Origin: Gibbula magus
Taxonomy: Eukaryota > Mollusca > Gastropoda > Trochida > Trochidae
DNA: 64,000 nt
Assembly: GCA_936450465.1 (NCBI GenBank)
Contig: OW388296.1
Span: 43,070,448-43,134,447 of the forward strand
Direction of reading: 5' to 3'
Shown here in pieces: positions 24,232-36,142 of the stretch (its first letter is position 1; every line of letters begins with the position of its first letter). Both the position numbers and the translations under genes were made by a program. Under the pieces are notes generated by a model. That model did not search any database and was not told the origin of the DNA. It saw only the letters and a list, made by a program, of their open reading frames with translations.

Positions 24232-25259
24232 TTCTCTGACCCCAAAAATCCGGTTAAAACCATGTATCTCATATATAAGGGGGTCCCCTTCTAGTAATCG
24301 TAGAATCGGGTCGACATGCCATGGAGAAAAACACGTTTGTAGGTTTGGTAACAGGAAGTTGATTCCGGTAATTTTTGTAAGGGACATGACAAATCTTTTC
24401 TTATGAACGTTTGTTTTTAAAAGACATTGTTTAAAATGTACCCTGACAAAGAAATATACGTTTACTTACGGTGTTTGTTCATAGTGTTAATAATAATGTC
24501 ATTATCTTGTCATTTCAAGCTACATATTAGTCACACTACAGTCAACAAACTGCCATTTTACTGCGAGGTGCAGTGTGATCGGTGAATACTTAAATTGATG
24601 CCAGGTAAAGAAAGACAAACGAAGACATTGGTTTCATTTCATTCCTCATTCAATGCATTTAATGCAGCAAATTTCCCAAGCTAAATACGTGTTTATTTAA
24701 CGTTGACAATGTAAGCTATTCCCGTTAATCCAGAGATGGATATACAGACCAATTACTGAGCTAAGATATATACCGGATACGTTAATGAATCACTGCCCTG
24801 AATGGAAATTAACATTACGTCAATGACACGAGTTTATGGAGATAAGCTTGTCAATTTTTTAACAATACAAAAAGAAATGTGCATTTTTCTGAAACTCACG
24901 TTTATATTAATGTTCAAAAGCATAATATAATTATAATTTCATTAACACTTGTTTGTTTCTATTACTGCTTAATTTATTATATTATGAGGCTGCATTTCGT
25001 TTAACACCGGTTCCTTTGCATTATTAAAAAGTAGTTTATTTCTGTGTCATAAGAACAAACTGCGGGCCTGTTCAGGCCTAAAAGACACCAACATATAATA
25101 CAATGATAAAATAAAATATAATAAAATATTATAAAATATAAAATAATGACAATACACAAAAAACAAGACAACCTCACACTTACATTATTTGGTTATGCAT
25201 CCATTCATTATTATATTAGAGTACTAAAGAAACTTGCAAAATTTATAAACATTATCTTT
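24232..25259. other. No recognisable gene
   Basis: AT-rich. An a/t low-complexity tract with 'aaaatataataaaatatt' lies near 25110-25145. Nothing else seen. Confidence 0.45.
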
Positions 25260-25492
25260 AAGAACTGCTAAAAGAATTTTTTGTATGTTTTTTGTTTGTT
25301 TGATGAATGTATATTTTATGTAAATATTTCATATACATAATAGATGATATGTATTTACATGGATCTATATGTGTATATTTGTCTCTCTCTGCTGTCTTGA
25401 TTAATTTATGTATATATGTTTGTATAACTGTATTGCTCTTGTACCACCGTTGGTGGCAATTGAGCTTAATAAATGAATCTTGAATTATACTA
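25260..25492 (+). mobile_element. LINE 3' UTR/tail fragment
   Basis: The end 'accaccgttggtggcaattg' followed by 'agcttaataaatgaatcttgaa' is the style of 3' terminus found in mollusc LINEs: a small hairpin, then a 'taataaatga' block. The preceding ~200 bases are T-rich like a LINE 3' UTR. No coding part remains. Confidence 0.45.
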
Positions 25493-25495
25493 ATT

Positions 25496-25880
25496 AATAA
25501 AATCACATCACACACAAAAGACAGACTCCATACCTCTTCACACATAACCATCCATACACTCATTTCAAACACACACAACACATGTGACGCTCTGTATGCA
25601 AAGTACACACATCACTCCATACCTAACTCTTCATATTCACAGCGCATATGACGCTCCATTCTTCGAGCACAGTTGCAACTCCATGAAAACAACTCATGAC
25701 AATCTGTAGACACACCACTCCACACACAACGCATATGACCCCCTAAACAAACATCACTCAATACATAATACACATTAGCCACTCCATACACATCTCTCCA
25801 TACACAACACTCTCTCCACTTGTGGCCCTCTAAACACAACACACACACCGCTCCATACACAGAACACATTAGCCACTCTA
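25496..25880. repeat. Degenerate cactccatacacaac minisatellite
   Basis: Imperfect units built on 'cactccatacacaac', 'gctccatacaca' and 'acacattagccactc' recur through the segment, spaced irregularly at about 25-60 bases. On the minus strand they give spurious cysteine/tryptophan/valine-rich ORFs, which are not genes. Confidence 0.7.
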
Positions 25881-26929
25881 TACGCACAGAATGCGTAATG
25901 AATGAATGGGTTAGTTGTTAGATTTAATTGGTCCACGTCAGTGAATTTATCGATCGATTGCTTGCCTGCTTGTATCACTTTCGGTATGTCAAACTATTAT
26001 ATTAAATGAATTATCAAATATGTTTTATGTATTTAACTAACTATATATAGAAATAAAAAACACTCCAATACATAATAATTATAATAAATAAAAAACAATT
26101 ACCATTAACCAACTCGAGACGGGGAATGATATAACCTTCTACCTTGTGACCTTGATGTAGGTTGAATTTTTTTAGTTAAAAACAAAAACCATGGCCCTAG
26201 CTATTTATTAATTGGTGATAGGCCTCTGATACATGCTTAATATTTTTTTTCATTGGGTCATTCAGAGCATGTCATATTTTTCAAGCTGATCAAAGACTGT
26301 CTCAGTTAAATGCAGATCTAGATGATAAGATCTAACCTTTGGAAAATTACCCTTACGTTTAAACTGCTTATTTTGAGAATAGTTAATGCAACAATAGGAA
26401 AACACTGGGTTTTTGTGCTCTCTGAACACTCTTGTTAATACTTTGTCTGATTCTCTCAGTCTTCAGTCTAGAATATTGTAGAGTATTGTTTTTGTTTTTT
26501 TTATTTCTATATCACTATATTTTATCAATGTACGTCAACCTAATTTCTTGTGAAAACTCACCCTCTCCATGTTCATCAAAGCTTTCAATTCTCTAACCAT
26601 CATGTACATCAATCCAATCGCATGTAAACAAAATATAATTAACAAAACTCCTGGTTGATAATGTATCACTTGCTTTTTAACGGTATAGCAATAAGGAAGT
26701 TGAATAGCCAAAGAACTTCACCATACCAGCTTCTAAAATGCCTCTCAAAGAAATCTATAATACGTTAATATAGAATAAACTTGAAAGCTGAAACGTAATA
26801 CTTTATCAAGCGCATTTCATAATATCAACAATATGTATAGTAACACGTGTTAAACGTATGATGTGATGTATGACTAAAACGTACCACCAAATAAGGACAA
26901 CTATAATTCATTTGCAAGGAGGAGCTACA
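25881..26929. other. No recognisable gene
   Basis: AT-rich sequence with no coding or RNA feature I can support. It lies immediately upstream of the promoter-like block. Confidence 0.4.
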
Positions 26930-26933
26930 GAAT

Positions 26934-26975
26934 CACGTGAGGTTCATTTGTGACGTCATTATACCATATATAAAT
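26934..26975 (+). promoter_or_regulatory. Candidate RNA polymerase II core promoter (E-box, CRE, TATA)
   Basis: Within 42 bases the plus strand carries cacgtg (26934-26939), a perfect palindromic cAMP-response element tgacgtca (26951-26958) and a TATA box tatataaat (26967-26975). A 'ttcttactaactttagtca' stretch follows about 25-45 bases downstream, where initiation would be expected. The co-occurrence with a consensus 5' splice donor at 27107 makes a promoter plus short first exon plausible. No coding exon of the gene has been identified downstream. Confidence 0.5.
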
Positions 26976-26997
26976 GTGAAACAGTCGGGACGGCTTC

Positions 26998-27106
26998 ATC
27001 CTTCTTACTAACTTTAGTCATCAAATGATTAACAATAGCGCTTGTTCGTGTGTTTGCATGGAAAGGATCCGAAGTATATTCTGTGTATCCAATAACTGAT
27101 AAAGGT
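26998..27106 (+). other. Candidate non-coding first exon ending at a consensus donor
   Basis: About 109 bases downstream of the TATA box end at 'aaaggt|gtaagtac', a near-perfect 5' splice site. The only ATG (catggaaagg) opens a 13-codon frame, so the exon would be mostly 5' UTR. The start is estimated from TATA spacing. The downstream exons are unknown. Confidence 0.35.
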
Positions 27107-27186
27107 GTAAGTACTTTTACTGTATCTTTTTGTCAAATGTTCTAAAAACGCAAATGTTATTTTGTCGTGTAGCTTTGTTATTTAGT

Positions 27187-27320
27187 TGGGACCACACTAT
27201 CTGAAATAGAAGAAATTTCTGTTGGCGGTTGGTGCCCGGCTCTTGTTGGTTCGAATCCCATGAGATATGCGTCACGAAGAAAGTCTCAAAATGTGTACTA
27301 TTTCAGATAGCGTGATCCCA
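27187..27320. mobile_element. tRNA-like sequence inside a 23-bp inverted repeat (MITE/SINE-like)
   Basis: Arms 27187-27209 and 27298-27320 are inverted complements with two mismatches (core 'actatctgaaatag' and 'ctatttcagatag'). Between them lies 'ggcggttggtgcc', and 23 bases later 'ggttcgaatccca', a good B-box. The layout resembles a tRNA-derived sequence captured between inverted repeats. A true tRNA gene is unlikely because no acceptor stem pairing is found. Confidence 0.65.
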
Positions 27321-27328
27321 CATGTAAC

Positions 27329-27353
27329 TGTAATGTAATGTAATGTAATGTAA
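27329..27353. repeat. (taatg)n pentanucleotide microsatellite
   Basis: Four consecutive 'taatg' units directly follow the inverted-repeat element, as simple repeats often do after a retroposed tail. Confidence 0.8.
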
Positions 27354-29189
27354 ATTTTAATGTTGTTAACTGTCTAAACGGCATGTATTTCTAATTCCCA
27401 ATCTTTATCTCAAATATTTCGAGACTAAAGGCCTGAAGTACAAAACATACAAACACACGTGAAGTTTAACCAAATGTCATATTTGTTAGCATGCAATAGC
27501 ATGCATTTCTTATTTCCAATTGTTCAATGTCCATGTATATAGGTTGTGGTAATTGTTGAATTTAAATATTCAGTTTTTGGTATATGAAATTATTTCTTGT
27601 TGTAATGTACGTTTCATGTTATAATGTATAAATCCTGTCAACGTCACGGGGAGAGATATTTATATAGGGGTAACCCTGTTTATCAATCCCCCTGTCCATG
27701 TACCATCTGGAAATTAAATACCGTTTAAATCACAAAACATACAAAATGATTCACATGCAAACACGGTAACATTTCACTTCTTAATATATATATTATATGA
27801 TATAGACATATTCTACATACCATCATACATAAGTGTTTCTAATATTCCCTGCTAGATGAAAGGTTAGAAGTTTCGAATAAAAAAAGTGATTATTTAACAG
27901 CAGCGAGAATATCAGCCTATTTGGATGTACAGGATAATATTAAGGAATGTTATTTGTTCTCAGGTTAGGAAACAACGAACTTATTCAATGAGAATGATAT
28001 TCGTCTTCCAACCATGGCCATGCATTTGTTTGAAAGCGACAGCGATGCAGCCATTTCTTGTGTAAATATATCGTCCAGTCTTTGTGTATCATTGTTTACA
28101 AAATTTGAATTGAAATCAACTGACTGTGCCATTTCGACTCGAACATACATATGTATATCCCCCAAACCAATATACTTAAATAGTTCAACAATAACCCAAC
28201 TTGACTTACCTTTCTTATCATAAAAAATCATCATGTCATTACATTGCCTACGTTCAAATGTAATCTATTAGAAAGCATATTTAAGAGACGTTTCTAAACT
28301 TATATCATTCTATCTTGACATATATGAACTAAGAATCTGCAACATTCTCCATACAGGATATATCTCCGTGTGTTTGCCTTCACTTCTAGACATTTTTTAC
28401 GCGTTTCTTTTCAATAATGTCATAATGTCTGAAACTCACACTTCTGCTCCATACAATTAAGTAGCAAGAATTGTTGAGTCAAACATTTTGAAAAATGATT
28501 TGCAATCAGTAAGCACGCGTTTGTAAATATACCTTTGAGACCACCGATTACCTAAATATTGTTGATCAATTTTCATTGCATGTAATGTTTGGTTGTCAAT
28601 TCATGTGTTTGTTGAATTAGAATACTGTTTAAATCACATCGATAAAATATTGAATATGTATCATTCCCATTTTCAAATGAAAGAATTGGAACTATAGAAC
28701 GTTTATCAGTGTTGAGTTGATGATGATGCTGTGTGTTAAAACGCATATTTAACGTCAGCTTTAACATTAAAGTCTTTTCAAAGTGCCAAAATAATATAGA
28801 GAGTAAAACAAACATTTTAAAAATATATATTTTATGATTAAAAGCACTATAAAGTTAGAAATTGTTAAAAATAGGTATAATGTGAAAATGTGTCACTTTT
28901 TACCCCACTGGCAACCGGTGACAGAATGTTGTTACATAACAGTTATAGGGGCCAAATATTAAACGAGATGACAATCCTTTGATGTTATGAGCAGGGTGAC
29001 ACGATTGATGTTGTTTTAACGAAATATAACTAAAATGGTGCTGTATTCCATTATCGACAGTCATTCGACATTGTCGGAGATTAAACAATCTAAAGACATG
29101 TGTACAACGACCAAAATAATTAACGCCTGAACAAAATATGCCGACATTGTTTTAAATGGCTTTGATCACTGTGAGGCTTTTTGGACAAC
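27354..29189. other. No recognisable gene
   Basis: AT-rich. ORFs on both strands at 27965-28234 mirror each other and show no family motif or flanking signals. Nothing else seen. Confidence 0.45.
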
Positions 29190-29322
29190 TACAATCAGTG
29201 AAAGCGGCTGTGTTAAAGAAATTACTTTTCAAACGTTGTTTCTACTATTTTGGGGTGGATTTGAAATCAATCCTTTTGTGTGTTTATTCTTTACTGTTGT
29301 TGGAATCATTTCCGCGAAACCT
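29190..29322. repeat. Dispersed repeat fragment, copy 2
   Basis: Matches 1-125 in the same orientation over the blocks 'ctactattttggggtggatt', 'ttattctttactgttgt' and 'aatcatttccgc'. Unclassified. Confidence 0.6.
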
Positions 29323-29529
29323 GGTGATTATGTGAGCTTTAAAAACTAACTCCATGTAAGGCAACAAAATCGTCACCGGTAAAATATACATATTATCTAC
29401 AACTGTTGTTTTGATTTATATATCTAATCATTTTGTCATGTTGTCACATTAATATAAATAATTTTAGATATTGCAAAACATTAAATTTTATTAGATAATT
29501 TAATAGATAACTCTGATAACACAACACAT

Positions 29530-31330
29530 AAACATTTAATCTCAAGAGATAAATGTGTACTGAATCAAAGCCCCTGTAAAGAGTCCCTTTTTATATATAA
29601 GTGCCCAGTTGGATGGTAACATGACCTATTGACGTATGAGAAGTATACATTCAGCCATTAAATTTGTTGTTGGCTAAAAGTTTGAAAGGTGCGTGCGTTA
29701 ATACACATTCATATAGTAATGAGTAGTAAAGAAACATGATGAATAAAAAAGTAAACACCCCTCCAACACAAGTTAAACATGTTCATTTCATGTGGAAACG
29801 CCCGTCTTCGATACCATTTACGATAAAAATATTGCACACACTTCTCTCCAATTCATGAAGAAGTACGAAATCTAGATTAATATAGATGAACATCTATGTA
29901 ATTAAAACAAAGAAATGTGAGAATATGAGAAATGTGAATATGAGAAGTATACTTTCATCTATTAAAATGCGTGTTTGCTTAAAGTTTGAAATGTGCAATT
30001 CATACTGTAATACATAGAAAATGTACATGGCTATTTCGGAAATTTACAAGTTAAAAAGGCCGTGTTAACCTTTATTTACTATATATCCTTATGAACTTGC
30101 TGTCGAAGCTCAGATGTTCTAAACATATTGCACACATTTCTTTTCTCCAATTCACAAAGAAGTAAGAAATCTAGATTTACATAGATGAACATCTATGTAA
30201 TTGAAACAAAGAAATGCATTGATATACATATGCCTATACTGCCGCTCTTTAACTAACTTTAAGTATTACATTTAACATGTAATGATATATTTCAAGTTCC
30301 ATGTTTAGACTATTCTCCCAACACAACACATACATTGTAGACATCCAATCGTCAGAGACAAATGGTACTGGATCAAATACCTAGTACAGACTTTCATTTT
30401 ATATATAAGTGCCCAGTAGGATGGTGAAATGACCTTTGACTTATGAGAAGTATACATTCAGCTATTTAAATGCGTGTTTGCTTAAAGTTTGAAATGTGCA
30501 TGTGTCAACCCCAATTCATACTGTAATACATAGTAAATGTACATGACTATTTTGGAAATGTACACCCCTCCCCCTCGAACAGAAGTTAATCATATTCAGT
30601 TCATGTGAAAAAGCCCGTGTTAACATTTCTTTACTACATATTCTTATGAACTTGCTGCCGAAGTTCGAATGTTCTAGAAGTATTGCACACACTTCTTCTC
30701 TCCAATTCATGAAGAAGTACGAAATATTGATTTACATAGATGAAGATCTATGTAATTGTAAAATAGAAATGCATTGATATACATACAATGTATGCCTATA
30801 CTGACGCTCTTTAACTAACCTTTATTTATCATGTAATGATATTTTCAAGTTCCATGTTTAGAGTATACTCACAACACAACAAATAAGGCATCTAATCGTC
30901 AGAGACAAATGATACTGAATCAACTACCCAGTACAGACTTTCATTTTATATATAAGTGCCCAGTAGGATGGTGAAATGACCTTTGCTTTATGAGAAGTAT
31001 ACATTCAGTTATTAAAATGCGTGTTTGCTTAATGTTTGAAATGTGCATGTGTCAATCCCAATTCATACTGTAATACATATAGTAAATGTACATGACTATT
31101 TTGGAAATGTACACCCCTCCCTTCCAACATAAGTTAATCATACTTACTTCATGTGAAAAAGGCCGTGTTAACCTTTATCTACTATATATCATTATTAACT
31201 TGCTGCTCAAGTGCAAATGTTCTAAAAATATTGCACACACTTCTCTCCAAGTCATTAGACGAACGGACTATTGAGTTATATAGATGTACATATATGTAAT
31301 CGAAACTCAGAGATTCATTGATATACTCAT
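29530..31330. repeat. ~550-bp tandem array, about four units
   Basis: Units recur at about 29.53, 29.93, 30.34 and 30.89 kb. Landmarks in order are 'tatataagtgcccagt', 'ggatggt', 'tatgagaagtatac', 'attcatactgtaatacata', 'gtacacccctcc', 'ggccgtgttaacctttat', 'attgcacacacttct', 'ccaattcatgaagaagta' and 'tctatgtaattg'. The second unit lacks the 5' part. Similarity between the third and fourth units is highest. ORFs such as those at 30516 and 31086 recur with the unit and are not genes. Confidence 0.8.
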
Positions 31331-31499
31331 GCCTCCACTGATAGTCACACAACTCCTAACCTCCAAGTCTAGTTTACTTTGTTAATACAAATTCTAAAAA
31401 ATTCTAGAAAATTGTATACGGTATTCTGAAATCACTTTACATGCTTAATCCATTACCTTACGATTTAATTTTTTAAATATTTGAAACCAAAATCAACCT

Positions 31500-32232
31500 C
31501 ATTATTTTGTATGGCGCTGAGATATGGGGAGTTGATATATTTAAAGAAGTTGAAATTGTACATATATTTTGTTGTAAACGGTTTTTAAATGTCAAACGGT
31601 CCACTTCCAACCATGTAGTCAGGGGAGAATGTGGACGTTATCCAATGTGTATTTGTACTTACAAACAAGCTGTTAAATTCTGGTGTAAAATATGTAAAAT
31701 GCCAAACTCTAGATTTGTAAAAAAATGTCATTATCATTTTCAAAATTTCGATCAGTCCTTGCTAAATTCAGGTGTTCCTTACACCGTCTCCAAATTGAAA
31801 CCGGTAGATATGTTAACCAACCCAGATCAAATAGATTATGTATTTTATGCAAAGATAAGGCTATTGAAAATGAATTTCATTTTATGCTGGTATGTAATTG
31901 TTACACAAATTTAAGATGCTTGTATATACCATATAAATTTTACTCAAACCCAACCGTTCATGAATTCAATATGCTCATGTCAATTAACAATCAAGATGTT
32001 GTACAAAACATAGCCTTTTATATACACAGTGCAATGAATCTTAGAGATTTCCTCCTTTGTCAATAATAAATTATTATCTGCTTATTTATTATTTATTATG
32101 TAATATATCCTATAGTATACATTACGCTGTCGTTTATACACATACATGTATTGCTCTGTTGAACCAAAATGTAGCCTGGGCCTATGGCCTCCACTACGAA
32201 ATGAATAAAGATTGATTGATTGTTTGATTGAA
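31500..32232 (+). pseudogene. LINE post-RT domain and 3' end, 5'-truncated
   Basis: The plus-strand frame YGAEIWGVDIFKEVEIVHIF, then FCCKRFLNVK and GECGRYPM, is the conserved region after the RT thumb. A frameshift near 31740 leads to a zinc-binding tail LCILCKDKAIENEFHFMLVC (C-x2-C-x9-H-x4-C). The 3' UTR includes 'gcctgggcctatggcc' and ends in an (attg)n tail at about 32206-32232, so the 3' terminus is intact. This is the same family as 22190-22459 and 58628-61110. The coding part is broken and not functional. Confidence 0.85.
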
Positions 32233-33246
32233 TACAAAGCAGAAGCAACCAATCGTTATTGGTTAATGTGTACCGTATCAAATCCACTGTATGATCATTT
32301 ACATGTTACTATGAAAAATTTATTCGTTTAATGATTGAAAAGCGCATCCTTTAATTAATCCCTAAACAAATGCATAACAACTACAGGTGATTACTTAGCA
32401 AATATTAAGTTGTTAAGACGGCCTTCTTCAACTTGAGGTGATGTCGCACTTTATTTATTGTTTGAATACATGTATCGTATCAATTTGGGTTTTGAGTTCG
32501 TTATATTTTTCTTGTTTTGAACCGATGAACTGAAGAATTTAACACTTTTCAGAATCATAATGTAGTTTAATAACTGTAGAAAAACGAACGAACCGTGAGT
32601 TTCAGTCCAAATTTATAGACCTCAATAGTCACAAGTGACTTTGTTTTTAAGTTACATATGGTCCTCAAATTCTCCATTAGTTTGTGCCGAACTAATGGAG
32701 GCTTTGAGTACCATATCCTACACTTAAAAGCGAAACATATTTCATAATTATGGCCTTATTTTAATAAAGGTTTATGGTTACGCATTGATGCAGGACAAAT
32801 ATGCAAGTTTATTGTTATTTCGAAGATTTTTACCTCAAATTAAACATTTTAAAATTTCTGTTAAACATTAATATTTATGTCAAATAATCTCAAGATTTGC
32901 TGGAAAAAAATCACTGTTTGATAGAAACACGATTCAACAAGAAAATTTACTCCAAAAAATAATATGTATCCAGGATAACTTGAATAATAATTTGAAAATA
33001 ACCTTTAGAAACTGTTAATTTTCAGTTGCAAGGGAGAAAACTTTTACTCATTATGAATTATCGTTTCCCCTTAAATTAAATTATAAAGCAAACTAACAAA
33101 ATATGTCTCTTTATCATAAAACAAATACTATATTTCACAATTATAATACAATGATTTTATTATCATATATCTGAACAGTTATTAAAGTGCATTTCAAACA
33201 CTGTTACTGAAAATGCACACAAAAGCAACAAGAGTCATCAGAAGAT
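32233..33246. other. No gene; one long hairpin at 32656-32716
   Basis: Apart from the hairpin listed separately, only AT-rich sequence is seen. Confidence 0.45.
32656..32716. repeat. 61-base hairpin, 27-bp arms
   Basis: Arms 32656-32682 and 32690-32716 are inverted complements with three mismatches around a 7-base loop (tgtgccg). The core is 'ctccattagtt'/'aactaatggag' and the outer part 'atatggt'/'accatat'. The size is compatible with a small foldback element or a microRNA-like precursor. Nothing in the sequence decides between them. Confidence 0.75.
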
Positions 33247-33310
33247 GAGTGAGTGAGTGAGTTATTGTTTAACGCCGCTTCGGCAGTATTGCAGCCATTA
33301 GCGGCGAGAT
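33247..33310 (+). mobile_element. SINE 3'-domain fragment (gtgagtgagt...aacgccgc)
   Basis: The (gagt)n tract followed by 'gtttaacgccgctt' matches the same block at 60795-60827, where it forms one end of a complete tRNA-derived SINE. Mollusc SINEs carry such a conserved domain. The tRNA head is missing here. Confidence 0.55.
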
Positions 33311-33639
33311 ATTTAATTTATTTGCCTAATTTGAAAAAGAAAATTGCAATTGGAAAACAGAACACGGCACGAAGGCCGTAAAAACATCAGCGTATTATCA
33401 CAAGTTGAATAAAAGCTGATAATGAAAAGTTAAAATTTGTCAATAAGGTGTATAGCCTTTAAAAAATCTAAAACACGATGCTCACCGAAATGAGTAAAAA
33501 CTTGATTGATTGAAATAGAAGGATAAAAAGTTTCCCTGATATGTGCAGTGTCCATCAGAAGATTCATATCCCACCGGTTCCACATAATTTGTAAAACACA
33601 TCTTTGACAGATACTTGTGTATCTACTACCGTACTTCAG

Positions 33640-34090
33640 TTAGTGGGTATTACAGATGCTGAGTTAGACTTCTGCTACAGAAGCAGTCAAAATCAACAAC
33701 AACCAACATCCCTCTCATGTTTCTATCGAAACAGCAAAAAAATAATTTTTCAGAAACAAATCTGAAAATATCAAAAGGCACCACTTCAGTTAGTGGGTAA
33801 TACACATGCAAAGTTTCAGGAAGATATGATGAACGGTTTTGGAGCTGTGCTCCGGAAACGAACCTGTCTCTGAACAAAGTCCAAATTCAACAAGTTTCTA
33901 TGGAAACGAAACAAAATAAAAATTTAAAAATATAAAAATATCAAAAGGCACCACTGCAGTAAATGTGTAATACATATGTGAAGTTTCAGAAAGATATGAT
34001 AAATGGTTTTCGAGTTCTTCTCCGGAATCGAAATGATTACAGACGGACGGACGGACTGACAGACGGACGGGGCGTTGACTATATCCCATG
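33640..34090. repeat. Duplicated ~180-bp repeat ending in gacggacgg tract
   Basis: Two diverged units share 'caaaaggcaccact', 'gtttca.gaagatatgat' and 'ctccggaa.cgaa', spaced about 175 bases. The right end carries 'gacggacggacggactgac'. This is a common style of non-autonomous repeat in molluscs. The minus-strand ORFs are by-products. Confidence 0.6.
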
Positions 34091-34555
34091 GTATTACATA
34101 CCGGTGGAATAACAAGCCTATGTGGCTGCAAGGCCTATCTGAATTTGACAACTGAGGATGCTCAGAAACAATGGTAAAAAATTATGTGACAAGTTCCCTA
34201 AATTAAAGCCTACATGAGAGCACTTAAGGATGGAGCGACGAAGAAATCATTAATTTTAGAATTCGTTTATTTTTTTTTCAAAATAGCAAGTTTGTTATGT
34301 CTTTTCAACAAAAATGTACGAAAATTTGGGAGTCACCGAAAAGGTTTAAAGATTTATCAGCATCAATAACAATACAGCCGTCAACAAATTACGCTATTTT
34401 AACCGATTTGGTCTACCTAAATAAAGCACGCTCTTTCAATTAATAAACTCGAAATCCTTTCAGATAATTTTTTATCACATTAAGGGATATAAAGCCAGTT
34501 TATATTTTGAAAATCAATGAATCTTTTATGAGAAACAAAGTTAGATTAAGCACTC

Positions 34556-35158
34556 TACGGAAGCATTCTAGTGTCACAATCAGATTATTTTTTATCTCCT
34601 AACTACTAATTAGGACATAAATAACTCCTTATTAGGACTTAGATATCACCTAATTAGGACATAACTATAACCTAATTAGGACATAACTATATCCTAAGTA
34701 GGACATAAATATCCCCTAAACTAAACTATCTCCTAATTAGGAGATGCTAACTCCTAATTAGGACTCAGTTTTCTCCTAATTAGTACTTAGTTATCGCCTA
34801 ATTAGGACATAACTATCACCTAATTAGGACATAAGTAACTCCTAATTAGGAGTTAGTATCTCCTAATTAGCAGTTAGTATCTCCTAAATAGGAGTTAGTA
34901 TCTCCTAATTAGGACTTAGTTATCTTAGTTATCTCCTAATTAGGAGATACTATTTCCTAATTAGGACTTAGTTATCTCCTAATTAGGAATTAGATATCTC
35001 CTAATTAGGACTTAGTTAGCGCCTAGTTAGGACTTAGTTATCGCCTAAGTCCTCATTAGGAAATAACTAAGTCCTAATTAGGAAATAGTATCTTCTAATT
35101 AGGTGATAGTATCTCCTAATTAGGAGATAAAAACAATTCTCACTAGGATGCTTCCGTA
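34556..35158. mobile_element. 603-bp inverted-repeat element filled with palindromic tcctaattagga units
   Basis: Terminal arms 34556-34573 and 35141-35158 (tacggaagcattctagtg and its complement, one mismatch) enclose about 30 copies of the self-complementary core 'cctaattagg', spaced at about 17-18 bases and joined by 'acataa', 'acttagttat' or 'agttagtat'. The flanks gcactc and acactc may be a 6-bp target duplication with one mismatch. The whole element can fold back on itself at every scale. No coding capacity. Confidence 0.85.
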
Positions 35159-35789
35159 ACACTCTTTCATGAAAAACGGCATGTTTATCCTCGTTTTTCG
35201 CATTTTCAACAGGAATGTTCTTTGACACTGCACATATTTTAGATATTGCTTAAAATGTAATATGTGCGCAGTTGAATGAACAAACGATATAGACAAAAAT
35301 AGGGTATAACCAAACGTATTCATCACTTTAACAACATTTACTAAACGTAAAAAGCCGACGACACGGCAGCTTTCTGCAGTTTTAGTGAAATCTAGATCTA
35401 TCTGATCATATTATTGTTTATTAAACTATGAATCTAAGGATGCATAGTGGAAGAACAATTATCAATCAATCATACAAGGCGATTTAAATTCATCACAAGC
35501 CTGGATAACTATATAATTTATATATACATTTAGTTGCCAATAATATCATGTTTCAAATATTATGCGCATCAAAACGTAGATCAACATCAGTCAATGTAAT
35601 GGATTAAACTTCAGAATAGACTTATTTAACACTTATCCTTTACATCAGCCAGCCAATAGGGTATGGCTGCAACAGGGTAACGGTCCATGTTTAAGGACTG
35701 ACAGTAGTTTACTTGTGCTTACACTTTCTGGACAAAGTTTGAAGGATAACCATATATTGCAATTCTAATAGAATATATTTAATCTCCAG
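35159..35789. other. No recognisable gene; upstream flank of the exon cassette
   Basis: AT-rich. It ends with 'aatctccag', a potential splice acceptor for the first cassette exon. Confidence 0.4.
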
Positions 35790-35881
35790 ATAGACAGTGA
35801 AAGTGATGACATCGAATAAAATGCAGTTGAATGATTCGTCGTCCACTTGTCAGCAGTTTGACTTTGATGAACTATCATCAG
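35790..35881 (+). CDS. Candidate exon A1 of a modular gene
   Basis: Preceded by 'ttaatctccag' and followed by 'g|gtattcgtg', as in the later A exons. In the downstream frame an upstream tag is followed by ATG 35806-35808, giving MTSNKMQLND and then QQFDFDELSS before the donor. This exon could therefore hold the start codon. It is more diverged than A2 and A3. The protein is unrecognised and rich in Ser, Asp and Gln. Confidence 0.4.
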
Positions 35882-36142
35882 GTATTCGTGTTTTTTCATA
35901 TTGGAACAGCTTTAATTAATAAATGTTCAAAAATTTAAAGTCATTTGCACGTGCAATTCCCCATTGATTTCAATTAGTTTCTTTTCTTTCATATCCATGT
36001 ATTTAAACAAGCAGAAAGACATTATCCATGTCTCATCCATTATGACATATTGTGTAGCCTTTTCAAGCAATAGATTATCGCCAGCCACATTTTAAATTGG
36101 CCTACTAAAATAGGACTGAATAATTACAAATACACACCACAT

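Noticed and set aside
24152..24406. ORF with a polyproline stretch
   Set aside because: The prolines come from the poly(C) run, and the antisense frame gives polyglycine; no supporting context.
25258..25978. Three overlapping minus-strand ORFs rich in Cys, Trp and Val
   Set aside because: They arise from a LINE tail and the cactccatacac minisatellite; no start context or family motif.
27210..27260. tRNA gene suggested by a good B-box
   Set aside because: No acceptor-stem pairing or anticodon arm can be built; it lies inside an inverted-repeat element.
27965..28234. Paired ORFs on both strands
   Set aside because: Neither has a recognisable domain, splice context or compositional shift; probably chance.
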